From assembly GCA_030065055.1 (NCBI GenBank), contig JASJDS010000106.1, forward strand, positions 1 to 64,000: a stretch of 64,000 bases of DNA, given 5' to 3'. Origin of the DNA: Calothrix sp. MO_192.B10 (lineage in GTDB: Bacteria > Cyanobacteriota > Cyanobacteriia > Cyanobacteriales > Nostocaceae). This document shows positions 9,878 through 19,065 of the stretch, in pieces. Below the pieces are notes generated by a model that did no database searches, was not told where the DNA came from, and saw nothing but the letters and a program-made list of their open reading frames with translations. The translations under genes were made by a program, and so were the position numbers. Every line of letters starts with the position of its first letter. Position 1 is the first letter of the stretch.

Positions 9878-10831
9878 TCTGATAAACCGGGTGTTTTACT
9901 TGGGGAATCAACCCGATTTCTCTCGTTAGCTGATGAAATACAGCATATTTCATCTTAGTGAAGTACATTCGGACGGGCAGGGATGCCCATCCCACAAGAT
10001 TTTTAGTATGTAGGCTTATACTTCATTTACCTGCAAAGGGCTGTAATATCATGTCCGCTTACATACCCTTAATACAACTCACGTATTAGACGATAATCTT
10101 AAGTTTCCACGTACCTTTATGGTTAAGGAGGCTACATTTTGTATGCTTAAAGATATAATGGTTGAAGATTAATAGTGTCTTCATATTTAATTCAAATAAT
10201 TTAATTATTTAAAGAGTATGTGAAGAATCTCTTGATAGTGATTTGGTTTAGAAATCGTCTTATATCCTAGTATGTATTGAATTCCCTCAATATTCAGCAG
10301 GTGATAATTTTTAAGGAATGGAGTTGAGGAATTTTTGTCCATATAAAACAATTAAATGGAATTATCTCAATTAAGAAAAAATCAAATCCTCTGGTTGAGT
10401 ATTGACGACAATAATTTAGTATTGCGCCACATTAATTCTGAGGGCTAGGTAACAGATCCCCGACTTCTGAATCAATATCCACACATTGTAGCAATTCCTA
10501 GGATAGAAGTCGGGGATCGCTCACACCCGCGACTCGTCAAAATTAATGAAAAAGACCACTAGATTTCCGCAATTTTCAAAGTAAGAGTTGAATTAAGCTG
10601 TCTATTTTTTTGGTACAGCTATGGTATTTGACTTGGAACAATTAGAGAATTATTATCTCCATGAAAGATGGATTTCTTAAATAAATAGTGGGATATTTAT
10701 GCAAATTAAAGTTGGGACATTATATTGGGAATCAAATTTGTAGTAAAAAGGCAAATAAGATTACCAAAAATAATCGCGATCGCATTTAATCTAACTTTGG
10801 TAAATTCTCACTTCACCTGATACTCCAAAAT
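9878..10831. other. Long spacer upstream of hepC-like gene
   Basis: No coding frame is credible over ~950 bp. It holds an inverted repeat with 14-bp arms GATCCCCGACTTCT (10455-10468 and 10505-10518), part of a dispersed family also seen near 42827, then a CTCGTCAAAATTAATG repeat near 10528. The long AT-rich remainder probably carries the hepC promoter. I looked for NtcA boxes (GTA-N8-TAC) and found none convincing. Confidence 0.55.
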
Positions 10832-11653
10832 ATGACAACCTCAACTATTTACAATTTTCAGACTACAAGTCATGCTGTCAAACAGGATAGAAACGAGGGT
10901 TATGTGCTTCTATGGCGCAGAAATCAATTATTAGTAAAATCTACTGAAACTTTAAATTGTACATATCTACCTAGATTGGATTTACAACAATCTTTGGTAG
11001 ATTGTTTAAAACATTCTCCAGTGAATTTAGTCCGCATAGATACGCGTTTGGGTGAAGAAAAGTTAAAATTATGGGCTGATGCTTGTCAGTCAGCTAATAA
11101 ACCAATATACCTACGCATTCCTCATATAAATAGAAGCAATACAATAATTCGTCTGTTTGGGCAATGGTTGCAACAATCAACTAATTGGTTATTAGCTTTG
11201 ATATTATTTATGGTGTTCATGCCATTTATATTAGCACTAACTTTATGGATACAATTTTATTGCCGGGACTCACCTTTTACTTATGAATGGCGAGTAGGGA
11301 AACGTGGTAAATTGTTTAGATTCATGAAGTTTTGTATTACGAATAACAACTACGGGGAATCAAATGATATTCTTATCTCTACGGATCAGGATTTATGTAT
11401 TAATAGAAAACAAAAAAATATTATCATTCTTGCCAAATTAATGCATAGATATGGTGTTGATAAATTACCTCAGTTACTTAATGTACTGCGGGGTGAAATG
11501 ATGTTATTTGGTTCTAACTGTTGGAGTTTGACAGATGTAGTTAGTTTATCTTATGTAGAGCAAAAACAGTTAAATCAAATGCCGGGAATTATCAGTTTAT
11601 ATCAGATTAATTGGCATTCAAAGGTATTAAACATAGATAGTCAAACTCTATAG
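10832..11653 (+). CDS. hepC: HepC-like sugar transferase (bacterial sugar transferase family)
   Basis: 273 residues. A variable N-terminal ~110 residues precede a membrane helix (about 128-148, LLALILFMVFMPFILALTL) and the sugar-transferase core: EWRVGKRGKLFRFMKF and DKLPQLLNVLRGEMMLFG. The family moves a hexose-1-phosphate onto undecaprenyl phosphate to start the repeat unit. The usual VGPRP after the GEM motif is FGSNC here, and the C-terminus is short. Name and role rest on its place immediately upstream of a hepA-like gene, as in the Anabaena HEP island. Whether the altered motif leaves it active cannot be told. Confidence 0.75.
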   Translation: MTTSTIYNFQTTSHAVKQDRNEGYVLLWRRNQLLVKSTETLNCTYLPRLDLQQSLVDCLKHSPVNLVRIDTRLGEEKLKLWADACQSANKPIYLRIPHINRSNTIIRLFGQWLQQSTNWLLALILFMVFMPFILALTLWIQFYCRDSPFTYEWRVGKRGKLFRFMKFCITNNNYGESNDILISTDQDLCINRKQKNIIILAKLMHRYGVDKLPQLLNVLRGEMMLFGSNCWSLTDVVSLSYVEQKQLNQMPGIISLYQINWHSKVLNIDSQTL

Positions 11654-11861
11654 TTGTTATGGACTTAAGCCTCATCTGTCTTGGTAACTGTAGCTTTCTT
11701 ATAGAAGTGTGGGATTGATTACTTGTGTTTAAGACACATAATAATTGTAAACTCCAGCTTTCAATATAGATGAGGTTTAATTTTAGTTGTAATTTCCAGG
11801 TTTTATATGCTTAGGAACTCACAAATTAAAATGTTGATGTATTAATATAAGTTAATTATGA

Positions 11862-13721
11862 ATGAAAAATATGGATGCTAAAATTTATAGACCGTTGCCC
11901 AATATTTTCAAAAATATACTGATAAATACAAGTGTATGGCGAAATAATCATTTGATTTTGCGGGAATTTAAATATTTTCGACAAGTTGCCATTCTCGCCT
12001 TACTATTTTCGATAATTGCTGCTGCTTTTGAAGGGGTTAGTATTGGTTTACTGCTTCCTTTTTTGCAAAAATTAACTACTCCCAATGCAGAGCCATTTCG
12101 GATTGGAATCAATTGGTTTGACACTTGGATTTTAGGAGTTAATACATCTGCAATTAGTCGTTTATATAGAATATCAATTCTGATTCTATGTACAACTTGG
12201 GTTCGAGCTGGGTTTAATTATTTAGCACAATTAAATACGGAAATAGCTCAATTAAATCTTGGCGATCGCCTCCGCAAACAAATCTTTGAACAATTACAAT
12301 CTCTGCCTCTTAACTACTTTCATAAAAATCGTTCTAGTGAAATATTAAATACCCTCACTACAGAAATTGAGAGAATTAAACAGGGTTTTAGTGGAGCGTC
12401 ATTTTTATTAACTAGGACATTAACTATTATTGTCTATTTGGTATCCATGTTAATGATTTCATGGCAATTGACAATAATTTCAGTATTATTATTTTCACTG
12501 TTAGGTGTTGGGTTTAAAACTTTGAATGCCAAAATTAGGGAAAAAAGTTTTGGTCTGTCAGTTGCGAATGGTAAATTTACGTCCACAGCAATGGAATTTC
12601 TGCAAGGGATTCGTACTGTCCATGCATTTTCCACCCAGGATTTTGAGCGTCAGCGTTACTATCAAGCCAGTGAAAATATAGTTAGTGCTTCTAAGAAAGT
12701 TGCCTTGACATGGACTTTAATTAAGCCATTTGCGGAGGGTGTAGCTACTACCGTTTTGGTAAGTATGATTATTTTAGCTTTTAGTCGGTATGTAGTTGCT
12801 GGCAGTTTAGAAGTTGCTTCGTTATTGACATTTTTCTTTGTGTTATTCCGCTTAGTACCAATTATGCAGGACGTGAATGCTACTATGGCGTTCATTAGCA
12901 CTTTACAAGGCTCAATAGCTAATATTCAGGAGCTTTTAAGAACGGAAAATAAAGTTTATTTTCAAAACGGTGCAATTCATTTCCCAGGGTTAAAACAGGG
13001 TATAGACTTAATCTCTGTTGATTTTGGGTACAATACCAAACATCTGGTTTTGCAGAATATTACCTTAAGTATCGAACGGGGAAAAATGACTGCTTTGGTG
13101 GGGGGTACTGGTGCCGGAAAAACTACCTTAGCAGATTTAATTCCCCGCTTTTATGATGTTACCGACGGAATTATCTCTGTGGATGGGGTAGATATACGAC
13201 GGTTAGAAATTAACTCCCTACGTGACAAGATAGCTGTCGTCAGTCAGAATACCTTTATTTTCAATGATTCTGTTTGGAATAATATTGCCTATGGAACAGT
13301 GGGTGCAACGAAAGCAGAAATTGAACAAGCAGCACAACTAGCCAATGCCATTGATTTTATTCAGGAAATGCCAGAAGGCTTTAATAGTATTTTAGGCGAT
13401 CGCGGGGTACTTTTATCGGGAGGACAGCGTCAAAGAATTGCCATTGCTCGTGCTTTGTTGAAGAATCCAGAAATTTTGATTTTAGATGAAGCTACCAGTG
13501 CCTTGGATTCCATGACTGAGAAGTTAATTCAAGAATCTCTGGAAAAATTAGCGGTGGGGAGAACTGTAATTGCCATCGCCCATCGTCTTTCTACCATTGC
13601 CAAGGCTGATAAAGTGGTGGTTTTAGAACATGGACGAATTGTGGAGCAGGGTAATTATCAAGAGTTGCTCAAACTGCGGGGTAAGCTCTGGCAGTATCAC
13701 AAAACTCAGTATGAAATGTAG
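11862..13721 (+). CDS. hepA: HepA-like ABC exporter for heterocyst envelope polysaccharide
   Basis: 619 residues, close to the ~607 recalled for Anabaena HepA. A six-helix export domain (about 35-330) is followed by an ATPase with Walker A GGTGAGKTT, signature LSGGQRQRIAIARA, Walker B ILILDEATSALD and switch His in IAIAHRLSTI. HepA is required to deposit the envelope polysaccharide layer that protects nitrogenase from oxygen. The start at 11862 is preferred because the ATG four bases earlier opens a seven-codon frame. The 208-bp AT-rich leader after hepC could hold a developmental promoter; no motif was assigned. Confidence 0.85.
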   Translation: MKNMDAKIYRPLPNIFKNILINTSVWRNNHLILREFKYFRQVAILALLFSIIAAAFEGVSIGLLLPFLQKLTTPNAEPFRIGINWFDTWILGVNTSAISRLYRISILILCTTWVRAGFNYLAQLNTEIAQLNLGDRLRKQIFEQLQSLPLNYFHKNRSSEILNTLTTEIERIKQGFSGASFLLTRTLTIIVYLVSMLMISWQLTIISVLLFSLLGVGFKTLNAKIREKSFGLSVANGKFTSTAMEFLQGIRTVHAFSTQDFERQRYYQASENIVSASKKVALTWTLIKPFAEGVATTVLVSMIILAFSRYVVAGSLEVASLLTFFFVLFRLVPIMQDVNATMAFISTLQGSIANIQELLRTENKVYFQNGAIHFPGLKQGIDLISVDFGYNTKHLVLQNITLSIERGKMTALVGGTGAGKTTLADLIPRFYDVTDGIISVDGVDIRRLEINSLRDKIAVVSQNTFIFNDSVWNNIAYGTVGATKAEIEQAAQLANAIDFIQEMPEGFNSILGDRGVLLSGGQRQRIAIARALLKNPEILILDEATSALDSMTEKLIQESLEKLAVGRTVIAIAHRLSTIAKADKVVVLEHGRIVEQGNYQELLKLRGKLWQYHKTQYEM

Positions 13722-13737
13722 GGGAAGTGATGGGATG

Positions 13738-13906
13738 ATAGTTGTTAGTTGTTAGTTGTTAGTTGTTAGTTGGTGGTTGTTAGTTGTTAGTTGTTAGTTG
13801 TTAGTTGTTAGTTTAATTAATCACTCCTTCCCTCCTTTCCTCCTTCCCTCCTTCACTCCCCACACTCCCCACACTCCCTCATCCCTCTTCTCTGCGCCTC
13901 TGCGCG
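13738..13906 (+). repeat. Composite repeat A, copy 1 (STRR + polypyrimidine + CTCTGCG)
   Basis: Order: a TTAGTTG heptamer run, then GTTTAATTAATCACTCC, a pyrimidine-rich CTTCC/CACTCC stretch, then CTTCTCTGCGCCTCTGCG. The same order occurs inverted at 17311-17480 and in direct orientation at 44693-44828. A palindromic TATGCCGGGGAACCC element (about 13910-13955) is inserted at its 3' end. Confidence 0.85.
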
Positions 13907-14020
13907 ACGGACACTTTGCTTATGCCGGGGAACCCGTCCACCGCAAGTGTCCTCCTCTGCGTGAGCTTCATGAGCTGGAATACTCAGTGCAACTTCATAG
14001 AGAAATGTAAATCACAAAAT

Positions 14021-15019
14021 ATGCTACCCAATATAGAACTAGAACAACCTTTAGTTAGTATTATTATCCCCACCTATAACCGTTGCCACTATCTACAACA
14101 AGCCATTGATAGTGCTATTAACCAAACCTATCAAAACATAGAGATTATTATTTCTGACAATTGTAGTATTGATGATACCCAAGAAATAGTAGAATCATTC
14201 CTAGATTCCCGTATTAAATATTGGCAACACCCCCAAAATATTGGTATGTTTGCCAATCAAATGCATGGCTTTAAAATGGCACGGGGCAAATATATTGCTA
14301 GTTTACATGATGATGATATTTGGGAACCAGATTTTTTAGCCAAGTTAGTCCCCACTTTAGAAGCTCATCCCAATTCTATCCTGGCTTTTTGTGACCAATA
14401 CATCATCGATGGGGAAGGTAATATTGATAATGTGGCAACGGAAAGATATACAAAATCTTATCAACGACATCTACTTTTAGAAGGGGTTTATCAACCATTT
14501 TCGAGAATTGCTCTCATCGATAAATCTATACCAACTGCTGCCGCTTGCTTAATTCGTCGAGAGTTTGTCAATTGGGATAATATTCCCCCAGAAGTTGGGG
14601 GTATGTGGGATTTATACTTAACTTACCTGTGTTGTACTTCTAGTTATGGAGCTTATTATGTTCCAGAAAAGTTAACTAGATATAGAGAACACTTATATAC
14701 AGATACTATGCTCAGTGGACACCGGGATGCTCAAGCCAAAATCCGCAAAGCTAAAAGTGAAATTTTCTGTTATCAACGATTTATGGAGGATACAAAGCTG
14801 AAAGAGTTTCACAGATATTTCCGGAAAAAGTGGTTAGAAGCTCATACTACTTTAGCAATTGGCTTACTCAGAATTGAACAGGTAAAGGCAGCTCGATACT
14901 ATATTTGGCAAGCAATTAATCAACAGAAGTTTAATTTAAGAACTTTGGCGGCTCTTACCTTGAGCTATGCTCCCCGTCTTGTGGCTCATCATTTATTAGG
15001 AACTTCTAAACAAGTATGA
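14021..15019 (+). CDS. Family 2 glycosyltransferase
   Basis: 332 residues from ATG 14021, which puts the GT-A motif LVSIIIPTYNR near residue 10 as is usual. Further motifs are SDNCSIDDT and the metal-binding LHDDDIWEPDFL. The frame stays open back to 13916, but that part is translated repeat DNA and is excluded. It adds one sugar during repeat-unit assembly at the inner membrane face. It is the first of three transferase genes lying between inverted copies of composite repeat A. Confidence 0.88.
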   Translation: MLPNIELEQPLVSIIIPTYNRCHYLQQAIDSAINQTYQNIEIIISDNCSIDDTQEIVESFLDSRIKYWQHPQNIGMFANQMHGFKMARGKYIASLHDDDIWEPDFLAKLVPTLEAHPNSILAFCDQYIIDGEGNIDNVATERYTKSYQRHLLLEGVYQPFSRIALIDKSIPTAAACLIRREFVNWDNIPPEVGGMWDLYLTYLCCTSSYGAYYVPEKLTRYREHLYTDTMLSGHRDAQAKIRKAKSEIFCYQRFMEDTKLKEFHRYFRKKWLEAHTTLAIGLLRIEQVKAARYYIWQAINQQKFNLRTLAALTLSYAPRLVAHHLLGTSKQV

Positions 15020-15241
15020 AATTGGTGAGTTTGAATTTGTAAATAGGCGTTGCGGAATAAAACAATGAAGTATGAACCACAAAGACGCAAAGGACACGAA
15101 GTTACTGATTGAAAAACCGCAGAGTCGCAGAGAACACAGAGGATAGAGAGGTTTAGGAGATAGGTAATCTTACACCGAGAAGGGAGTAATTCATATTTCA
15201 ATTATGCAACGCCAGATTATTAGAATGTTTCGAGGTGTTAT

Positions 15242-16366
15242 GTGAAATTATGCATTATTAACCATAAGTTCCAAAAAGGGGATGGGCAAGGAAGGGTTAA
15301 TTATGAAGTAATTAAGTCAGCTATAAATCGTGGTCATAAATTAACTTTAGTCGCTAGTGAAATAGCACCAGAAATTCAATTGCGAACAGATATTGTGGGG
15401 GTTTACATCCCTGTTAAGGGTATTCCCACAGAGTTGCTACGGAATTTATTCTTTGCTCGCAAAAGTGCTGCTTGGTTGCGCCAACATCATCAAGAGTTTG
15501 ATGTGATTCAAGTCAATGGTGCAATTACAAATAGTAGCGCAGATGTGAATGCGGTACACTTCGTTCACAGTTCTTGGTTAAAATCCCCCGCTCACATTTC
15601 CCGCATCCGTCGGGATTTATATGGTGCTTACCAATGGTTTTATACGGCTATAAATGCTACTTGGGAAAAGCAATCTTTTCGACAAGCTAAGGTGATTGTG
15701 GCTGTATCCCAAAAGGTAAAGGATGAATTGATTGGCGTTGGTGTACCATCTACCAAAATACGCACAATTATTAATGGTGTAGATTTAGCAGAATTTTTCC
15801 CTGGCAGCAGTTGCCCCACTGAATTAGGTTTACCAGAGAATGTACCCTTGGCACTATTTGCAGGGGATATTCGTACAACTAGAAAAAACTTAGATACTGT
15901 CCTTCACGCTTTGGTAAAAGTTCCCCATCTACATTTAGCGGTGGTAGGGAGTACCCAGGGTAGTCCTTTCCCTAGGTTAGCTGCTTCCTTGGGATTAACC
16001 AAACGGGTACATTTTCTCGGCTATCGTCGAGATATAGCCGAGATTATGCGGGCAGCAGATGTATTTGTTTTTCCTTCCCGTTACGAAGCTTGCACCCTGG
16101 TGTTATTGGAGGCAATGGCTTCTGGATTGCCCGTAATTACCGCTACTGCTACTGGTGGTGCAGAATTAGTCACCCCGGAAGCGGGGATAGTTTTACCAGA
16201 TTGTAATGATATCGATGGTTTAAGTACAGCTATGTCATCCTTAGTTGATAATCCCCCCCTGATGGAGAGTATGGGGAAAGCAGCGCGGGGTATTGCTGAA
16301 CAACATAGCTGGAAAAATATGGCGCGAACCTATGTGGATTTATTTGAGGAGTTGAATCACAAATGA
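15242..16366 (+). CDS. Family 4 glycosyltransferase
   Basis: 374 residues, GTG start at 15242 with GAGGTG just upstream. The N-terminal MKLCIINHKFQKGDGQGRV and the C-terminal FVFPSRYEACTLVLLEAM (E-x7-E) with GLPVITATATGG place it in GT4. The stop overlaps the next start by four bases (ATGA), so the pair is translationally coupled. Substrate unknown. Confidence 0.9.
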   Translation: MKLCIINHKFQKGDGQGRVNYEVIKSAINRGHKLTLVASEIAPEIQLRTDIVGVYIPVKGIPTELLRNLFFARKSAAWLRQHHQEFDVIQVNGAITNSSADVNAVHFVHSSWLKSPAHISRIRRDLYGAYQWFYTAINATWEKQSFRQAKVIVAVSQKVKDELIGVGVPSTKIRTIINGVDLAEFFPGSSCPTELGLPENVPLALFAGDIRTTRKNLDTVLHALVKVPHLHLAVVGSTQGSPFPRLAASLGLTKRVHFLGYRRDIAEIMRAADVFVFPSRYEACTLVLLEAMASGLPVITATATGGAELVTPEAGIVLPDCNDIDGLSTAMSSLVDNPPLMESMGKAARGIAEQHSWKNMARTYVDLFEELNHK

Positions 16367-17346
16367 AGAACACTGTTCTGATTCCAACTTATCGCCGTCC
16401 CCTAGATTTATCATGTTGTCTGTTAGCACTTCAAGCCCAAACGAAACCAGCCTTTCAGGTAATTGTCGTAGTTCGGGATACGGATACGGAAACATGGCAA
16501 TTTCTGTCAGAATTTGACCCTGGAACTTTACCATTGGAGACTGTCACAGTGTCGGTTCCAGGGGTGGTAGCTGCGCTCAATGCTGGATTAGCAGCAGTGA
16601 AGGGGGATATTGTTTCCATTACCGATGATGATGCGGCCCCCCATCCTACTTGGTTAGCAAGAATTAGCGATCGCTTTACCCATGATACTGTCATTGGTGC
16701 TGTGGGGGGAAGGGATTGGATTTATCAACACAATCAGTTAGATGATGGTTGTCGTCAGGTGGTGGGAAGGGTGCAATGGTTTGGAAGAGTGATTGGTAAT
16801 CATCACTGGGGTGTGGGAGAAGCTAGGGAAGTTGATGTGCTCAAGGGAGTGAATATGAGTTTTCGGACTCGTGCGATTGCTAATTTGCGTTTTGATGAGA
16901 GAATGCATGGTACGGGGGCACAGGTACATTTTGAATTAGCATTCTGTTTGGCATTGAAACGATTGGGGTGGAAGTTGATTTACGATCCTCAAGTACGGGT
17001 AAATCATTATCCTGCACAGCGTTTTGATGAGGATAAGCGACAGCAGTTTCACCAAGTTGCTTTTATTAATGCTGTGCATAATGAAACTTTGGGGTTGTTG
17101 GAGTATTTTTCTCCACTACAAAGGGTAGTATTCCTGGTTTGGGCGATGTTGGTGGGAACTAGGGATGCATTGGGTTTGGTTCAATGGTTGCGTTTATTTC
17201 CCAGTCAGAGGAGTTTGGCTAGTCGGAAGTGGTTGGCTTCTGTGGAGGGACGTTGGCAAGGTTTTTGTACTTGGGGGGATATGCGTGGGATACGGTTTTT
17301 GGGTGTGTCTCACGCAGAGGCGCAGAGGCGCAGAGAAGAGGGATGA
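16363..17346 (+). CDS. Family 2 glycosyltransferase with repeat-encoded C-terminus
   Basis: 327 residues. VLIPTYRRP at the N-terminus and SITDDDAAPHPTWL (about 85-98) are GT-A donor and metal motifs; GVNMSFRT and the acidic ERMHGTGAQVHFE follow. It overlaps the preceding gene by four bases. The last ~12 residues (SHAEAQRRREEG) are encoded by the CGCAGAGG segment of composite repeat A, which also provides the stop codon, so the ancestral end was probably near residue 315. Confidence 0.88.
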   Translation: MKNTVLIPTYRRPLDLSCCLLALQAQTKPAFQVIVVVRDTDTETWQFLSEFDPGTLPLETVTVSVPGVVAALNAGLAAVKGDIVSITDDDAAPHPTWLARISDRFTHDTVIGAVGGRDWIYQHNQLDDGCRQVVGRVQWFGRVIGNHHWGVGEAREVDVLKGVNMSFRTRAIANLRFDERMHGTGAQVHFELAFCLALKRLGWKLIYDPQVRVNHYPAQRFDEDKRQQFHQVAFINAVHNETLGLLEYFSPLQRVVFLVWAMLVGTRDALGLVQWLRLFPSQRSLASRKWLASVEGRWQGFCTWGDMRGIRFLGVSHAEAQRRREEG

Positions 17347-17480
17347 GGGAGTGTGGGGAGTGAAGGAGGGAAGGAGTGATTAATTAAACTAACAACTAAC
17401 AACCACCAACCACCAACTACCAACCACCAACTAACAACTAACAACCAACAACCACCAACTAACAACTAACAACTAACAAA
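17311..17480 (-). repeat. Composite repeat A, copy 2 (inverted relative to copy 1)
   Basis: Read on the minus strand it has the same order as 13738-13906: TTAGTTG-type heptamers (with GGTGG variants), GTTTAATTAATCACTCC, pyrimidine tract, CTTCTCTGCGCCTCTGCG. The middle ~85 bp are almost identical to copy 1. It overlaps the 3' end of the GT2 gene ending at 17346. Confidence 0.85.
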
Positions 17481-17484
17481 TTGA

Positions 17485-18936
17485 ATGACTTTCAGACAAC
17501 CGTTTTCCCCTGATTACCCAAATATTCATACCTATCCCCAACAGCAATCAACTTTGGGTTGGTTGGCGATTGGAGGATTTATTCTGTTAACAATTGCCTG
17601 TATTATTGTTGGTGCTGGTAGTATTATTCGCCCAGTGTTTCCCCTCACATCTTTGATTGTGGGCTTGTTTTTATACTGGCGTTATCCGATTCTTTACTTA
17701 GGATTTACTTGGTGGATTTGGTTTCTGACTCCTTTGGTACGCCGCGCTGTAGATTATCGTAGTGGTTGGACAGATCCTAATATTATTCTCCTGGCACCAT
17801 TTTTAGTCACTCTGATTACTGGCATTACCTTTATCAAGTACCTACCCAAGTCTTACCGCATGGGTGGTTTTCCTTTTGTCATGGCGATTTTTAGCGTCTG
17901 TTATGGGTTTCTGGTAGGACTAATTTACTTTGATAAAATGCTAGTCTTTCGTACCACCCTAGACTGGCTCACCCCCATTCTGTTCGGTTTCCATTTATTT
18001 GTGAATTGGCGCGACTATCTCCAATATCGGCGAAATATCCAAAATGTCTTTCTATGGGGGACATTTATTACGGGAATATACGGAGTATTACAGTATCTTA
18101 TTGCACCAGAATGGGATAAATTTTGGCTGCTGCAAACTAAGCTTACCACCTTTGGCGATCCTGAACCTTTAGGGATTCGGGTGTGGAGTACCATGAATTC
18201 ACCTGGACCCTTTGCCTTGGTGATGATGGCGGGATTAATATTATTATTCAGCAGTCAACATTTCCTGCGTATTTTTGCTTCTGTGGCGGGTTATTTGGCA
18301 TTTTTGCTGAGTATGGCGCGTGCTGCTTGGGGAGGCTGGTTGGTGGGGGTAGTTTTCTTGCTGACGAATCTCAAGCCTAGGTTGCAAATGCGGTTGATGG
18401 TGACTATTTTGGTAATGGCATTGTGTGTGGTGCCCTTGGTAAATATTGAACCATTTTCAGAGGTGATTAGCGATCGCTTTGGGACTTTTACTAATATAGA
18501 ACAGGATCAGAGTTTTAGCGATCGCTCGCATAATTATGAAAAGAATCTCAACATAGCTTTATCGAAGGTGTTTGGGAATGGAATTGGTGGTACTTGGATG
18601 GTTGATAGGGATGGGAAGTTAATTCAAATTGTTTTGGATAGTGGTATTTTAGATACGTTTTTCTCCTTAGGGTGGTTTGGGGCAATTCCTTACCTGGGTT
18701 CGATTTTGTTGATACTATATGAATTATTTCAAGGTAGTGAAGGACGTAGTGATTCCTTTGCCAGTGCTTCCCGCTCTATTAGTGTGGCGATTGTCTTTCA
18801 GCTAATTTTTAGTAGTTTGATGATTTCCCTGGCTGGTGTGGTGTTTTGGGGATTTCTCGGTATGGGGATGGCGGCGAGAAAGTATCATCAATATCAACGA
18901 GTGTATTTTGCAAATAAGCAAAGTGAATTGATTTGA
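17485..18936 (+). CDS. Wzy / O-antigen ligase-like polysaccharide polymerase
   Basis: 483 residues of strongly hydrophobic protein with about ten or more membrane helices. A longer, less hydrophobic loop in the last third (about 330-385, RSHNYEKNLNIALSKVFGNGIGG) is typical of the large periplasmic loop of Wzy/WaaL proteins. It should polymerise lipid-linked repeat units in the periplasm. It begins four bases after repeat A copy 2 and is the last recognisable gene of the polysaccharide island. Confidence 0.8.
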   Translation: MTFRQPFSPDYPNIHTYPQQQSTLGWLAIGGFILLTIACIIVGAGSIIRPVFPLTSLIVGLFLYWRYPILYLGFTWWIWFLTPLVRRAVDYRSGWTDPNIILLAPFLVTLITGITFIKYLPKSYRMGGFPFVMAIFSVCYGFLVGLIYFDKMLVFRTTLDWLTPILFGFHLFVNWRDYLQYRRNIQNVFLWGTFITGIYGVLQYLIAPEWDKFWLLQTKLTTFGDPEPLGIRVWSTMNSPGPFALVMMAGLILLFSSQHFLRIFASVAGYLAFLLSMARAAWGGWLVGVVFLLTNLKPRLQMRLMVTILVMALCVVPLVNIEPFSEVISDRFGTFTNIEQDQSFSDRSHNYEKNLNIALSKVFGNGIGGTWMVDRDGKLIQIVLDSGILDTFFSLGWFGAIPYLGSILLILYELFQGSEGRSDSFASASRSISVAIVFQLIFSSLMISLAGVVFWGFLGMGMAARKYHQYQRVYFANKQSELI

Positions 18937-18962
18937 CATACTCCCAGGGCTATATCTGCGGG

Positions 18963-19065
18963 ATGATGAATAAGGGGTGGAGCAATCTCCCAATAATTAC
19001 CCTTCTCTATTGCTGTCTGTTGTGGTTAACCTTGAGCAAAACTGCGATACAGGGACTACAGCATT
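18963..19065 (+). other. Hydrophobic N-terminal remnant upstream of hypothetical gene
   Basis: A frame from ATG 18963 or 18966 encodes a signal-peptide-like segment (WSNLPIITLLYCCLLWLTLS) of about 35 residues and then runs out of frame into the next gene at 19181. It may be the stump of a lost secreted protein at the end of the island. Nothing else supports it. Confidence 0.25.

Noticed and set aside
10568-10831. NtcA or HetR site upstream of hepC
   Set aside because: No GTA-N8-TAC or other convincing motif was found by eye.
13916-14020. N-terminal extension of the GT2 gene
   Set aside because: It encodes a TATGCCGGGGAACCC repeat; the family motif demands a start near 14021.
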